A stretch of DNA of 56,000 nt. Source: Adiantum capillus-veneris (taxonomy: Eukaryota; Streptophyta; Polypodiopsida; Polypodiales; Pteridaceae). The notes beneath the pieces were generated by a model. That model did not search any database, was not told the origin of the DNA, and was given only the letters and a program-made list of their open reading frames with translations. The stretch is from NCBI GenBank assembly GCA_014529385.2, contig CM043962.1, positions 52,227,905-52,283,904 of the forward strand, in the 5' to 3' direction. A program made the translations under genes and the position numbers. Positions 23,684-34,083 of this stretch are shown one piece after another (within the stretch, counting starts at the first letter, position 1; the number at the start of each line of letters is the position of its first letter).

Positions 23684-26143
23684 ATGATTTGTGTGGACCT
23701 ATGCCTAACCTATCTCTAGGGGGAGCTTCTTACTTTATGACATTTATAGATGATTACTCGAGGAAAGTATGGGTTTACTTTCTCAAGCACAAGGATGAAG
23801 CGTTTAGTGTTTTCAAAACGTTTGTGACACTTGAGGAGAATCGGAGTGGCAAGAAGCTTAAATGCTTACGCACTGACAATGGTGGAGAGTATGTTTCAAA
23901 GGCCTTTCAAAACTTTTGTGAGTCAAAAGGTATAAAACGTGAAATTACTGCTCCTTACAATCCTCCTCAAAATGGTGTTGTTGAGAGGATGAATAGGACC
24001 ATACAAGAGAAGGTCAGAAGTATGTTGTCTAATGCACAGCTGCCAAATGGGTTTTGGGCTGAAGCTGTATCAACAGCTGTTCATCTTATAAATAGATCTC
24101 CTAACAAGATTTTGCACAAGGATTCAGTGCGAGAGATGGTATGGTCAGGCAAAATTCCCTCATACAAGCATCTTAGAGCCTTTGGCTGTGAGGCATATAC
24201 TCACGTTCCAAAGGAATTTAGGAACAAACTTGAGCCAAAGAGTAGAAAGTGCATCTTTCTAGGCTATGGTAATTCTGGTGAGATGGGGTATAGACTTTGG
24301 GATCCCGAATCCAGAAAGGTTATCCGCATCAATGATGTTCACTTTAATGAATCCAAATATCATTCTAAACCAGAGAGGGTTGAGGAGATTAGAAGAGTTG
24401 TCTTCCAAGAAGATGGACCTGCATGTGCAAGACAAAATGTCATGGCTTAAGAGGAGCAAGGACAGGATAGATTGGAACCACACGTTGTGGCTGAGCCTGA
24501 GCCACCTATTGTGTGTAGATCTGGACGTATCACGCGACCTCCTGATAGGTTTGTTCCATCTATGAACTATGTCATGTTGACTGATTGCAATGAGCCTTCA
24601 TGTTACAAGGAAGCAGTGCAAATGAAGGACTCCGGGAATTGGCAATTGGCCATGCAGTCAGAGATGACAGCTCTGCATAAAAACCAGACATGGAAGCTAG
24701 TTAAATTACCACAGGGCAAAAAAGCTCTACCTTGTAAATGGGTTTACAGGTATAAGATCACCGCTCATGATAGTCAGCCAAAGTAAAAAGCAAGGCTTGT
24801 TGCCAAGGGCTTTAAGCAAGAACAAGGCATTGACTTTGATGAAGTCTTCTCTCCAGTGGTCAAGATGAATACATTGAGATGCTTTCTTGCATTGGTTGCC
24901 ATATTAGATTTGGTGTTGCACCAAATGGATGTCAAGACAGCGTTCTTGCATGGTGATTTAGATGTGGAAATTTACATGCAGCAGCCAAAAGGGTTTGTTG
25001 AGAAAGGCAAGGAAGATTTGGTATGCCAGTTGTTAAAGAGTCTTTATGGCTTAAAACAATCACCGAGGGCATGGTACCATAAGTTCCACAAGTTTATGCT
25101 TTCTCAAGGCTACAAATGTAGTGAGTTCGATCATTGTCTATATACAAAGAAGGCTAAGGATGGCAGTTGGCTGATCCTTATTTTGTATGTGGATGACATG
25201 TTGATTGCTGCCAAGCACTTGGAAGAAATTTCAGCTTTGAAGTCAAAGATGGCAAAATCGTTTGACATGAAAGACATGGGTGAGGCAAGTCATATACTTG
25301 GTATGCGCATTGAGAGAGATAGATCAAAGAAGTAGATTTGGTTATCTCAAACAGAGTATATTGACAAGGTTTTGCAACGTTTCAATATGGAGAAGGGAAA
25401 GGCATTGAGTGTTCCATTGCCACCATATGTGAAACTTAGCAAACAAGATTGTCGTGTCTGAGGAAGAACAGGCTGAAATGGATAAGATTCCATATGCGTC
25501 TGTAGTGGGTAGTTTAATGTATGCAATGATTGCTACTCACCCAGACATTGCATTTGCAGTGGGAGTAGTAAGTCGATACATGTCAAACCCAGGCAAGAAA
25601 CATTGGGAGGCAGTGAAAGGAATATTGAGATACCTGAAAGCTACAAAGAGTATGCGTATATGCTATGGGAGTCAGGAGCTAAGTGTAAAGGGTTTTACAG
25701 ACTTGGATTATGCAGGTGACTTAGACAACCGAAGGTCTACGTCAGGGTATGTCTTTACATTGGCTGGTGGAGCAGTATCATGGCGTTCTAGATTACAAGA
25801 TTGTGTTACTCAGTCTACTACAGAGGCTGAATATGTTGCAGCATCAGAGGCATGCAAAGAATCAATTTGGCTTAATCGACTAGTAACAAATTTGGGAATC
25901 AAAGAAGAGATGCCTGTGTTATATTGTGATAGTCAAAGTGCTATACAATTGGCTCGCAATCCAGTTTATCACTCAAAGACAAAGCATGTGGATGTGAAAT
26001 ATCATTTCATCAGGGAAATGCTCGAGGATAAGCAACTTCAGCTTGTCAAAGTTCACACCACAGAAAATCTTCTTGATCTACTTACAAAAGGACTTCCCTT
26101 AGAGAGTTTTGCGCATTTTCGCAAGCAGTTAGGTGTAGGGTAG
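23684..26143 (+). pseudogene. Copia A integrase core, reverse transcriptase and RNase H
   Basis: The integrase core has 'FIDDYSRKVWVYF', 'LRTDNGGEY' and 'NGVVERMNRT', so the catalytic D, D and E are visible. RT shows 'QMDVKTAFLHGDL', 'SLYGLKQSPRAWY' and the active site 'LYVDDMLIA'. RNase H shows 'STTEAEYVAASEA' and 'YCDSQSAIQLA'. Interruptions are a TAA at 24448-24450, a TAA at 24784-24786, a TAG at 25333-25335 and a frame shift near 25440. The order INT-RT-RH is copia. The purine tract 'aagtgggagg' precedes the 3' LTR. Confidence 0.93.
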
Positions 26144-26232
26144 TACATCACTTCTCTACATCTCTTGTATATTAGCTTGTATAGTAGCTTCTCTCACACT
26201 TAAAGTACCACATTGGACTTTAAGTGGGAGGT

Positions 26233-26423
26233 TGTTGGGGTATAAAGCCCAATGTGGTCGCCCAGGTAAGTGGGCGGGCCGCCAGGTATGTACACATATT
26301 CTTTTATAAAAACCTAATAAGAACTCACTATGCTCTACACATTACAGTGGAGCGAGTTCACCATATCACGTGCTCTTCTTCTCGCACTCTCTCTCACGTC
26401 ACACTTCCGCTCGTACTCCTTCA
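26233..26423 (+). repeat. 3' LTR of copia A
   Basis: 191 bp with the same ends as the 5' LTR; followed by TSD TGGGT at 26424-26428. Confidence 0.96.
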
Positions 26424-27556
26424 TGGGTGTCATTGATTGGGGGTTGGCACTGCGAGTGGGCATTGAGAAGCGAGCAACCAACATCAAAGACCCACAGAGC
26501 ATGCCCTACATCCTTGGAGGACCCCCGAGCTTTGCAACCAAAATTGGCTTGTCCGTATTCGAAAGCCACTAACACCTATGTAATTGCTTTCTACATTGAG
26601 CAACTATGTGATTGGTGCAAAGATTTTTCAGAGCATTACAATGTGCCATGGCAAAAGAGAAAGCAAACTAGAATGTGGTGTGTTATAGTTTTTGTTGAAA
26701 TCTAGACACTATATTCGTACGTAAAGTCTTTTTATAATGATGGACTCATGGTGCAAAGTGATTAATACAGAATGAGGTGTGTTGTGATAACTTAAACCAA
26801 GGTGTACCACTAGATTTGCAGTTGTATCTGTGATGCAAACTTAAGTTCTATTGCACATTGAGATAGTGTAAATTTGTTTGTGCCAAGTATGGACGAGCGT
26901 GAGAAATCTAAAAAAGCATACGATCGCTTGCATGCACTTGCATATGCAACCAGCCTAAATGACCAAGCGATAGTTGCCACAATGACCAATGAGTGGGCAC
27001 CGGAAAATGGCAAGCAATGGAAAGACATTAACAAAGATGTCACCACAGAGATGGTCAAGGAAGCATGGCCAAATGTGTCTGAATCTCTATCCGCAAAGGG
27101 AAGATGGAAGCTGGCTAAGTGTGTTGTGCCAGACATTTGCATGCATGCCCAAGCTATATACCTTGCATGCACGGGGAGTACACTAAACCACACAGATTGT
27201 CCCTTGTGGTTTGCAAAGATGTTATACGTCCAATTCATTAAAAATGAGCCAGTGGACTTCAGTAGCAGAGCCCCCAATAAGAGCATAGTGGATATCCAAA
27301 GTGAGATAGTCACAATATCATGAGAGGAGAGGAGATATGCATTAGCTGGCTCCGCTATGCAAACACATGACGTTGTGGAGGAATCGCAAACATAGTTTTG
27401 TACCTCCACACAGTAAAAAGAGTGCCACATTTGCAAGGCTCTGATTGACGAGCTTATGTATTCCATGTTCGAAATGGAGAAAGACTATCAACTCGTATTG
27501 GCAGCAACTACAAGGGAGAGAGACTCTAATTTAAATAATTTGAATTTATCTTTGTA
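26424..27556 (+). pseudogene. Kinase-like pseudogene, 3' part and downstream region
   Basis: Past the right-hand TSD, the translation continues the kinase with 'VIDWGLALRVG', the position of the DFG motif (here D-W-G). A frame change near 26570 leads to 'YVIAFYIEQLCDWCKDF'. A splice-acceptor-like '..ccaag' then precedes the frame from 26874, which encodes about 149 residues ('SMDEREKSKKAYDRLHALAY'). The same frame stays coding-like beyond its TGA (27321) through two more stops to about 27556, including a 'CHICKALIDELM' segment. I do not recognise this downstream domain. It may be the C-terminal part of the same gene; that is inference from frame, order and spacing. Confidence 0.6.
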
Positions 27557-27927
27557 AATTGTAAACATATTAACCTGGAGTGGATTGCAGTGACTCTATG
27601 ATCCTTGTATATGTCTCCCTTGCAATGAACATTGAAGCCTTGTAAAACTTGCTATGACTTTTTGAATGTTGGTAAATTGATCCATCAAGGTTTGATAGTC
27701 TTCCTTGGTGCATAAAGTAATGTTATAAATGCAAAGTGTATAAAGTATTCCATTGGAATTGCAAACAAAATTTATGATACTTTTTAAATTCATAAATGAC
27801 AATACTCAAACTACCGTGTTAAATGACAATAAAATAAAAATTGTGGTATGTCACTTGGCCCATGGGCCACAAGCCACAAAAAAAAGGGTTTACATGACAT
27901 TTAATTGTTCTACACCTCAATGAAGTG
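27557..27927. other. Short intergenic stretch, no gene seen
   Basis: AT-rich sequence between the kinase-like pseudogene and the hAT relic. No terminal inverted repeat or target duplication of the hAT element could be identified here. Confidence 0.5.
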
Positions 27928-30196
27928 CTAACCTACAATGCTATCTATGTTTACATCGTTGCTCCGCAATGCCCTTTGTTGCCGACTAGGAGGAAAATCA
28001 TCCACCTCAAGGTTCGCATTCAATTCAAGCAAAGTACTTCCACCAAGCTCACAGAACTCAAGTTCTTCAACTGTCACCTCTTTCTCTTGCTCTTGGTCAT
28101 CTTCATTCATATCCACAATCCACTGTGGTCCATCTTGTTCATACCTTTCTGATTGAATATTGCTAAGTAGCATGCGATTGCAATATAGGTAAACCTATTT
28201 CTTGGCTCGGTCACTGAGAAGATGATTACAAATAGTCGAGTGTACATAATTGTGCATTCTCCAGTTTCTCGCAGAACTTGAATTGGCAGCACATTGTGCA
28301 AGAACCCTAACGGCCAATCAACACAATGTAGGCACCAAAGCATTGTTCATGAGCCACCATCTCCATGCTATTTGTTCCAATGTAAGGTTTTGCACAAACT
28401 CCAAATCGAAAAGGCCATCCTTTAACCTGTACTTTGTCAGGTCGGTGACTACTTGGTCTTGATCATCTAAATTGCCATAGAAATTAATTACCACATCATA
28501 GAAGTCTTCAATCACCTCCTCATCTAATTCACCCCAATCCATGTTCCAATAATCTGGATCAAGCAGAAAAGCAACACTGTGTAGTGGGCTATGCGCACTA
28601 ACCCATTGAGCATGTACATACTTAATTAAGATATCTCTTTTAGCCTTATTAAAATGTGCTCTCTAGGGCTTGATCAAACAATTTTTTGGCTCTAAAGGCG
28701 ATCTCAAGCTCTCCTGGACATTATATGAGCCTATGTACACCTTCCCTATATTGGTAACTTAAGATCAAACCGACGCAAAGATATCATCATAGGCCTCATC
28801 ACCAAGTATATGTCCCTAACATCAGACCAAAAGTGTCTATCACCAATAAGCACTTTCATGGATCGAACCTTTGTTTTTACTCGTTCTGGTTGCTCTGCTT
28901 CCCACTCATAGAAGCCAGCACAAAAAATGTCTCCAAAACAGCATTTTTATTCTGCAAAAGACTCTCCAAAGTGTAGAAGTTAGTGCAAAATGTGGTTTCA
29001 CATGGAAGCTTCAATATTGTGGACATACATTGTTGATACATGTTTAGCACACGTTGTCTCTTCAAAATAAACTTCACCACCTTCCTTACTTTATCTATAA
29101 CAATTTTGAACCAATCAGTGTCGTTTTGAACCAATCAGTGTCGTCTTTCTTATACCAATCTTGCAACACAAGATTCAAGCTATGTGCATTGCGCTCATGT
29201 ACTACATTTGGACACCAACTTGATGAATGTTTGTGTGATTATATCGGCTATATAGCTCCCTTACTTTATCTCACCCGAGTTGTCAACCAATTTAATAAAG
29301 CACTCCCCTCGAGGGTTGAATAGCATCACCTTAATCAGCCGCCTACGTTGGACATTTGACCATCCATCACTGACTATAGTGCGTCCTATTTGATCAATTG
29401 ATTTCAAGATCAATCCATCAACTTCTTTTTGGGTGTCTACAAATATTTTATCCAAGAATGTTTTGCACATTTGATGATATGATGGAGGGGAAAAACCAGC
29501 CCCATACTCATCGATCTTCTTACATGCATGTTTCCATGACTCTCGAGTGACCATCAACATAAAACCGCCTATAAAATAGATAGCTTGTGCAAAAGCAGAT
29601 TGTACCTCTTCAAGAGCAGTTGATCAAAAGCTTTGCTCTAGACTTACTTGCCTCGTTCTATGCATTTCAAACTGGTACTCGGGCTATCCATCTTGAGTGC
29701 TAGCTCTTTGTGTATGTGTGTTGGCTGGCATGGAGGGTGCACCACTATTTTGTCTGCCTTGTGTTGAGGCAGCACTACTTTGATGCTCTGAAGCATAACG
29801 GCTTGGAGTCGGTATTCTAGGTCGCCTTGCATTGGCTACACCTCCTAACAACTCTCTCAAGCGTTTCATAGCACTCTCATGACATACACCATTACATCTG
29901 CCTCCATTAGACCTATTAGTTGTTCCATTCCCTGATCCAAGGAAGTGTTCCCTAATATGAGATGCACCTCTTAATTTTTCTTTGCCACATAATTTGCAAT
30001 GCCAATCTATAAATGATCTTACTTTCTCAGCCAATTGCCACTCAGGCCTTGGCACCTTATCACCGACGGCCTTGCGCTTCCCTTTATTGGAAGCTCCATT
30101 GTTTGATACTTCACCACTAGGCGACAGGCGACATGCGACTAGAAGTAGCTGCATTGATGTTTTGAGAGCAAGCATTGGCATCCATGACAAGTTCAC
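27928..30196 (-). pseudogene. hAT-family transposase relic (BED finger, DUF659, dimerisation region)
   Basis: The minus-strand blocks are in hAT order. 30196-29684 contains a BED-type zinc finger ('WHCKLCGKEKLRGASHIREH'). 29560-29261 is DUF659-like ('FLDKIFVDTQKEVD', 'RTIVSDGWSNVQRRRLI'). 29134-28877 is a middle segment. 28542-28107 carries the C-terminal region ('LEQIAWRWWLMN', then a decayed dimerisation segment near 'VTEPRNRFTY'). 28173-27928 is an acidic tail. Stops and frame changes separate the blocks, and neither terminal repeats nor an 8-bp target duplication were found. It is therefore a dead copy, or possibly a decayed domesticated gene. Confidence 0.8.
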
Positions 30197-30344
30197 AAGC
30201 CACCTATATATTCATACAATCGTAAAAATATTAGGTTTTTGAAAAACTCTACTTAATTGAACAATTGTATAATAATGTAAAAAAATATACATATAAACAT
30301 AAAGCAAAAAGAAGTGAATTTTTTATTTCAACAATAGAAATGGA

Positions 30345-30960
30345 CAGACAAGTATGCTCGTGTAGTAATCACGAGCACTTCATTCCAACCATAGAAGTGT
30401 GCCCCAAGCACTTGCACCATCTAACCCTTCACAAGGATGCCCCCTATCCAAACTTGTTTCTAAACGGATAGACACCCGGGGAAGGTAACTAAACGTAACG
30501 AACAACTACGTCAGTGCAGTGATAAGAAGCACTTCATTCCAACCATAGAAATGAGCCCCAAACACTTGCACCATCTAAACCCTTCATGAGGATGCTCACT
30601 ACCCAAACCTATTTCAAATGGATAGATACCCAGGGGAGGTAACTAAACGTGACATACAAGTACGTCAGTGTAGTGATAAGGAGCACTCCATTCCATCTAT
30701 AGAAATGAGCTCCAAGCACTAGCACCACCTAACCCCTTCACGAGGATGTTTCCTATCCAAACCTATTTCTAGGTGAATAGACACCCAAGGGAGGTAAATG
30801 TACGTACCAAAACAATACGTAGGTGTAGTGATAAGGAGCGCTCCATTCCAGCCATAGAAATGAGCCCCAAGCACTTGCACCACCTAAGCCCTCAGCAAGG
30901 ATGCTCCTTACCCAAACCTGTTTCTAGGCGTATAGACACCCAAGGGGAAGTAAGTTGTAA
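30345..30960. repeat. Tandem array, four units of about 154 bp
   Basis: The 'gagcacttcattcca.ccatag' landmark recurs at 30373, 30527, 30681 and 30836, spacings of 154, 154 and 155. Each unit also holds 'ccaagcacttgcaccatcta', 'ggatagacaccc' and 'gtagtgataag.agc'. The units differ by about 10-15%, so the array is not recent. The short open frames across it are not genes. Confidence 0.92.
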
Positions 30961-31200
30961 CTGTTTGTGATATAGGAATCAAAGCTACCTGAATGAAAAT
31001 CAACACCTCAACTAAGCCAACAAGTGTGTCAAAATGGGCGGATGCAAGGATGGGAGCCACCTCCGAAAATGGGGAGCAAGAGGAGGATATAGCGGAGCCC
31101 GCTAGCATGACAGCTTGCCCATTAGGCCCCGTCAGGCCAGAAAAAATGCCCGTCGGGCGAGCAGGAAGGGCTGGTTCTAACAGGTGCTTGTGAATTTGAT

Positions 31201-31231
31201 GTTATTAACACTCTCATGGGGTGTTAATAAC
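31201..31231. repeat. Perfect 11-bp inverted repeat (hairpin potential)
   Basis: GTTATTAACAC (31201-31211) and GTGTTAATAAC (31221-31231) flank a 9-base loop. No T-run follows, so it is not a simple terminator. Function unknown. Confidence 0.7.
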
Positions 31232-31334
31232 ATGAGTTATTACCACTTCGCACTTCACGTGAAGACGTGAGTGAAATCCCTGCTCCTATGCACTTACATA
31301 GTGGGGTCCCCATTCTTGTTTTGAAATTACTCAT

Positions 31335-31395
31335 TCAATAGAGTAGCGGACTATTAATACATGAGTCGCAAGTTCGAGTCTTGCATCCAGAGAAA
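31335..31395 (+). other. tRNA-like fragment (T-arm and anticodon-arm similarity)
   Basis: 'GCAAGTTCGAGTCTTGC' gives a perfect 5-bp T-stem with a 7-base TTC loop. It is preceded by 'ggactattaatac', which resembles an anticodon arm, and 'ctcattcaatagag', which resembles a D-arm. The acceptor stem does not pair, so it is a tRNA-derived pseudogene or a SINE head, not a working tRNA. Confidence 0.4.
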
Positions 31396-32826
31396 ATATA
31401 TAAAACACCGTGTAAAATTTTAATTTCATGAATAGTTCTGATTTGATGGAGCCTCTTTTTGAATCATGTTGAGTTGTAGACTTGCTTTGGCCTTGGCCAT
31501 CACTAACTTGGGGATGCTAATTTTGCTAGGTTGCCTTACACTCCAAGGTTTCCATGCTCAAATGATGCAGTTAGTATCTTCCCAATGTTGCGGATGATTT
31601 GTGTCCTCGCACCAATACTTGTTCCAGCAGTCTCTGTAAATTTTCTCATCAATCACATTCCTCTTCTTTGAAATTGGTGCCCAATATTGTATCTCCACTC
31701 CATTGTAATGTGGTGACTCCCTCTCTCTCAATGAATGTTAGTTGTTGTCACTCCTAGCCATAATGGATAGATTGCACTGCAAGGTCGTACAAGGAAAAAT
31801 TCACCCTTTGCCACATCAAGAGAGGTGTTGAACTCCTCTGCATCGGACCACAGTAGTGCACAATAGTAACACATTTCACATAATTACAAGTTTTTGTATT
31901 GTGATTCACTTTCCCAAGTGTAAGAGGAACTTATTTTTCCATGATCTCCATTTACCACCTATAATGAAGCACAAGAGAAGAAACAATAATAGGGCAAGCT
32001 CAATTAGCCAAGGTATATTTATGTAGATGAGAATGTCCCCCAAAGTAAATCATTCCCTGAATTTTGAACCATCTTCAGCTACATCATAAAAGGTATTTCT
32101 CGGCTCAAGATTGGGTTGGGAGAGTGCTTTCAATACTATAACAAAAGTACTTTCCTTAAAGAAATTGTGTGCTTGTGCACGCATCTTTCAAGCTAGTTGT
32201 AATACCAAGTACGCCAATTGTTTTCAATTACTATAGAATAATAATTCATAGCTGACATAGACTCTCCAAAACATACTCAAATTAAATTTTCATACCACAT
32301 GTTGTCTTATGCTAGTCATATTGAAAACCTATGGAATTGGTTCTTTGACCATCCTTTGTGCAAGAAGCTCTTTGCTTATAATTTCCTTTGACCTTCAATA
32401 GAGGATAACTTTAATCCATTGGATATAGTAGATTAAAAATACACTAAACTTGTTTTTGATGCAAGATTTTCCTTTTATCCTCTTACCAACAATACATTGG
32501 GATTTGAAAGGAAGCAAATAATGAATAGCAAGTGAAAAGATTTCTAGAACAAGAAAGGGTATGGAGAAGCAAGACAAGAAGAAGGCATTATTTAAACTCT
32601 AGTTAATTGTTCTCTTCTTATGAAGCTTTGTTGCTTTTAAGCTTGGCAATGACACCTTATCTTGGTGGGGGACTTATGTTGATTTGAAATATAATATTTT
32701 AAAATAGGTATAGTGAACAATGGAGAGCAAATCTTTATGAGTACATTAGGAGAGCAAGCTCCAATCAATTTCATAATCCAAGAAGATTATGCTTGGTACA
32801 AAAGGCAAGGACACTTGGTCCAAAGT
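31396..32826. other. Intergenic, no recognisable gene
   Basis: AT-rich sequence with only short frames and no motif that I can place on either strand. Confidence 0.5.
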
Positions 32827-33300
32827 TTATACATGTAAAACTTTACAATCATTCCTGAGCTGGTTATCGTTGATCATGCTAAATAGATGTCTCTTTATGG
32901 GCTCTTCTTCATCAAGATTTGTAGAAGTAGAAACTTCACTATTGTAATGACCCCACCGCGAATCACACCAGGTGGATGCTGGCATAAAGTATGCATTTTG
33001 ATATGGCAATAGTGCTTCCCTCTTCAATAATTGATCTAAGATACCATAATTCATGGAGAAGAGATGGGAACAAATGCAATCACCCCTCTATAAGGGGACC
33101 TTTTCAAGTCGCAAAAGAACCCAATCACCAATTTCAAAGGTTAGCTCTCTGAGGTACTATAAGTTATCTTCTTTTGCTTATCTTCAGTCTTTTCTAAAGC
33201 AAGAAGCTTCATCTTCTTATATGATTCATCCATGTTTTGTACATAATGATCTGCTTCAAAAATCTTATCCTTTGTATGCAAAAGGCCATCCAATGTCTCA
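32827..33300 (-). pseudogene. Gypsy integrase C-terminal relic, minus strand
   Basis: On the minus strand near 33150-33075 the sequence translates to 'FEIGDWVLLRLEKVPL', the typical region before the GPY/F module of Ty3/gypsy integrase. It is preceded by 'MDESYKKMKLL' and followed, after stops, by the 75-residue frame at 33054-32827. It abuts the 3' end of the BPP-like gene on the same strand and may supply part of its 3' untranslated region or polyadenylation region. No RT or LTR is attached. Confidence 0.5.
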
Positions 33301-33349
33301 AATAATGTTCAAGGAGTGTAGTTATGGGGTGGTAATTAATGGCTACAAA

Positions 33350-34018
33350 TCAATAGGGGCTCCCTTTCCAAAGCTCCTGCGGGTTTTTATAGATGGCACT
33401 CATGCTACCTGAAAGGGGGCTAGGCTTCCACCCCTCTCCAAAACTCCTTGAGCCCCTACCACTTAGACTGTTGCACTTGTCGCAATTGCCGAGAGCCCCA
33501 TGCTGGCAAACAAGAGGGGACTCAGAGACTCCATATTTGTCTATTCCCTGCCTAAACAAATGCATAAACTCGACACTGTCGTTCCTCATTGAGTCCGGGC
33601 TGTTCATCATCCAATTGTTGTTCACCTTTATTATATCTCTTGATGGGAATGCGCCATAGTAAGTATGCCCTCTGTCTTGCCTTACTATGGCATCCAATTC
33701 CGTGGAGAAATCCGAGGACTCTTCACTTGTATTGTTGTTGCTGAACTGTTGATGATGGCCCAATTCTTCATGCTTTTGCTTCTCCATTAACATGGCAGCC
33801 ATTGTGTTGAAATTTTTGAGTGCTTGAATCTTTTTTGATGGGCCCATTGTATGTTTCTTGTCGTTTTCATTGTTGTAAGAGTTCCCTTGGAGATGGCTCA
33901 TTCCCAACTGCTGAATTTCTCCGTTCTCTTGCTGCGTTTGCCGGGTACATGTTGCAATAAGAGGTATTTAGTTGCATAGCATTGTCATGCATCAAAAATT
34001 TGGATTCAGAGAAATGAG

Positions 34019-34083
<65 letters not shown>

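Larger units (their letters stand above)
21124..26423 (+). mobile_element. Ty1/copia retrotransposon A, complete LTR to LTR
   Basis: Two LTRs (21124-21315 and 26233-26423; both start TGTTGGGGTATAAAG and end CTCCTTCA) bound a 5.3-kb element with TSD TGGGT. The LTRs differ at roughly seven or eight positions of about 191, so the insertion is not very recent. The order gag, protease, integrase, RT, RNase H places it in copia. It is inserted in the catalytic core of a kinase-like pseudogene in the same orientation. Coding capacity is destroyed by stops, two frame shifts and an internal deletion. Confidence 0.97.

Noticed and set aside
26810-27466. A 218-residue minus-strand frame
   Set aside because: Antisense of the coding-like plus frame at 26874-27556; it has no recognisable motif.
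30345-30960. Possible CRISPR-like array
   Set aside because: Units are 154 bp, repeated throughout with no short repeats separating unique spacers, and the genome is eukaryotic.
31335-31395. Functional tRNA gene
   Set aside because: The acceptor stem does not pair and the D-arm is weak; only the T-arm is convincing.
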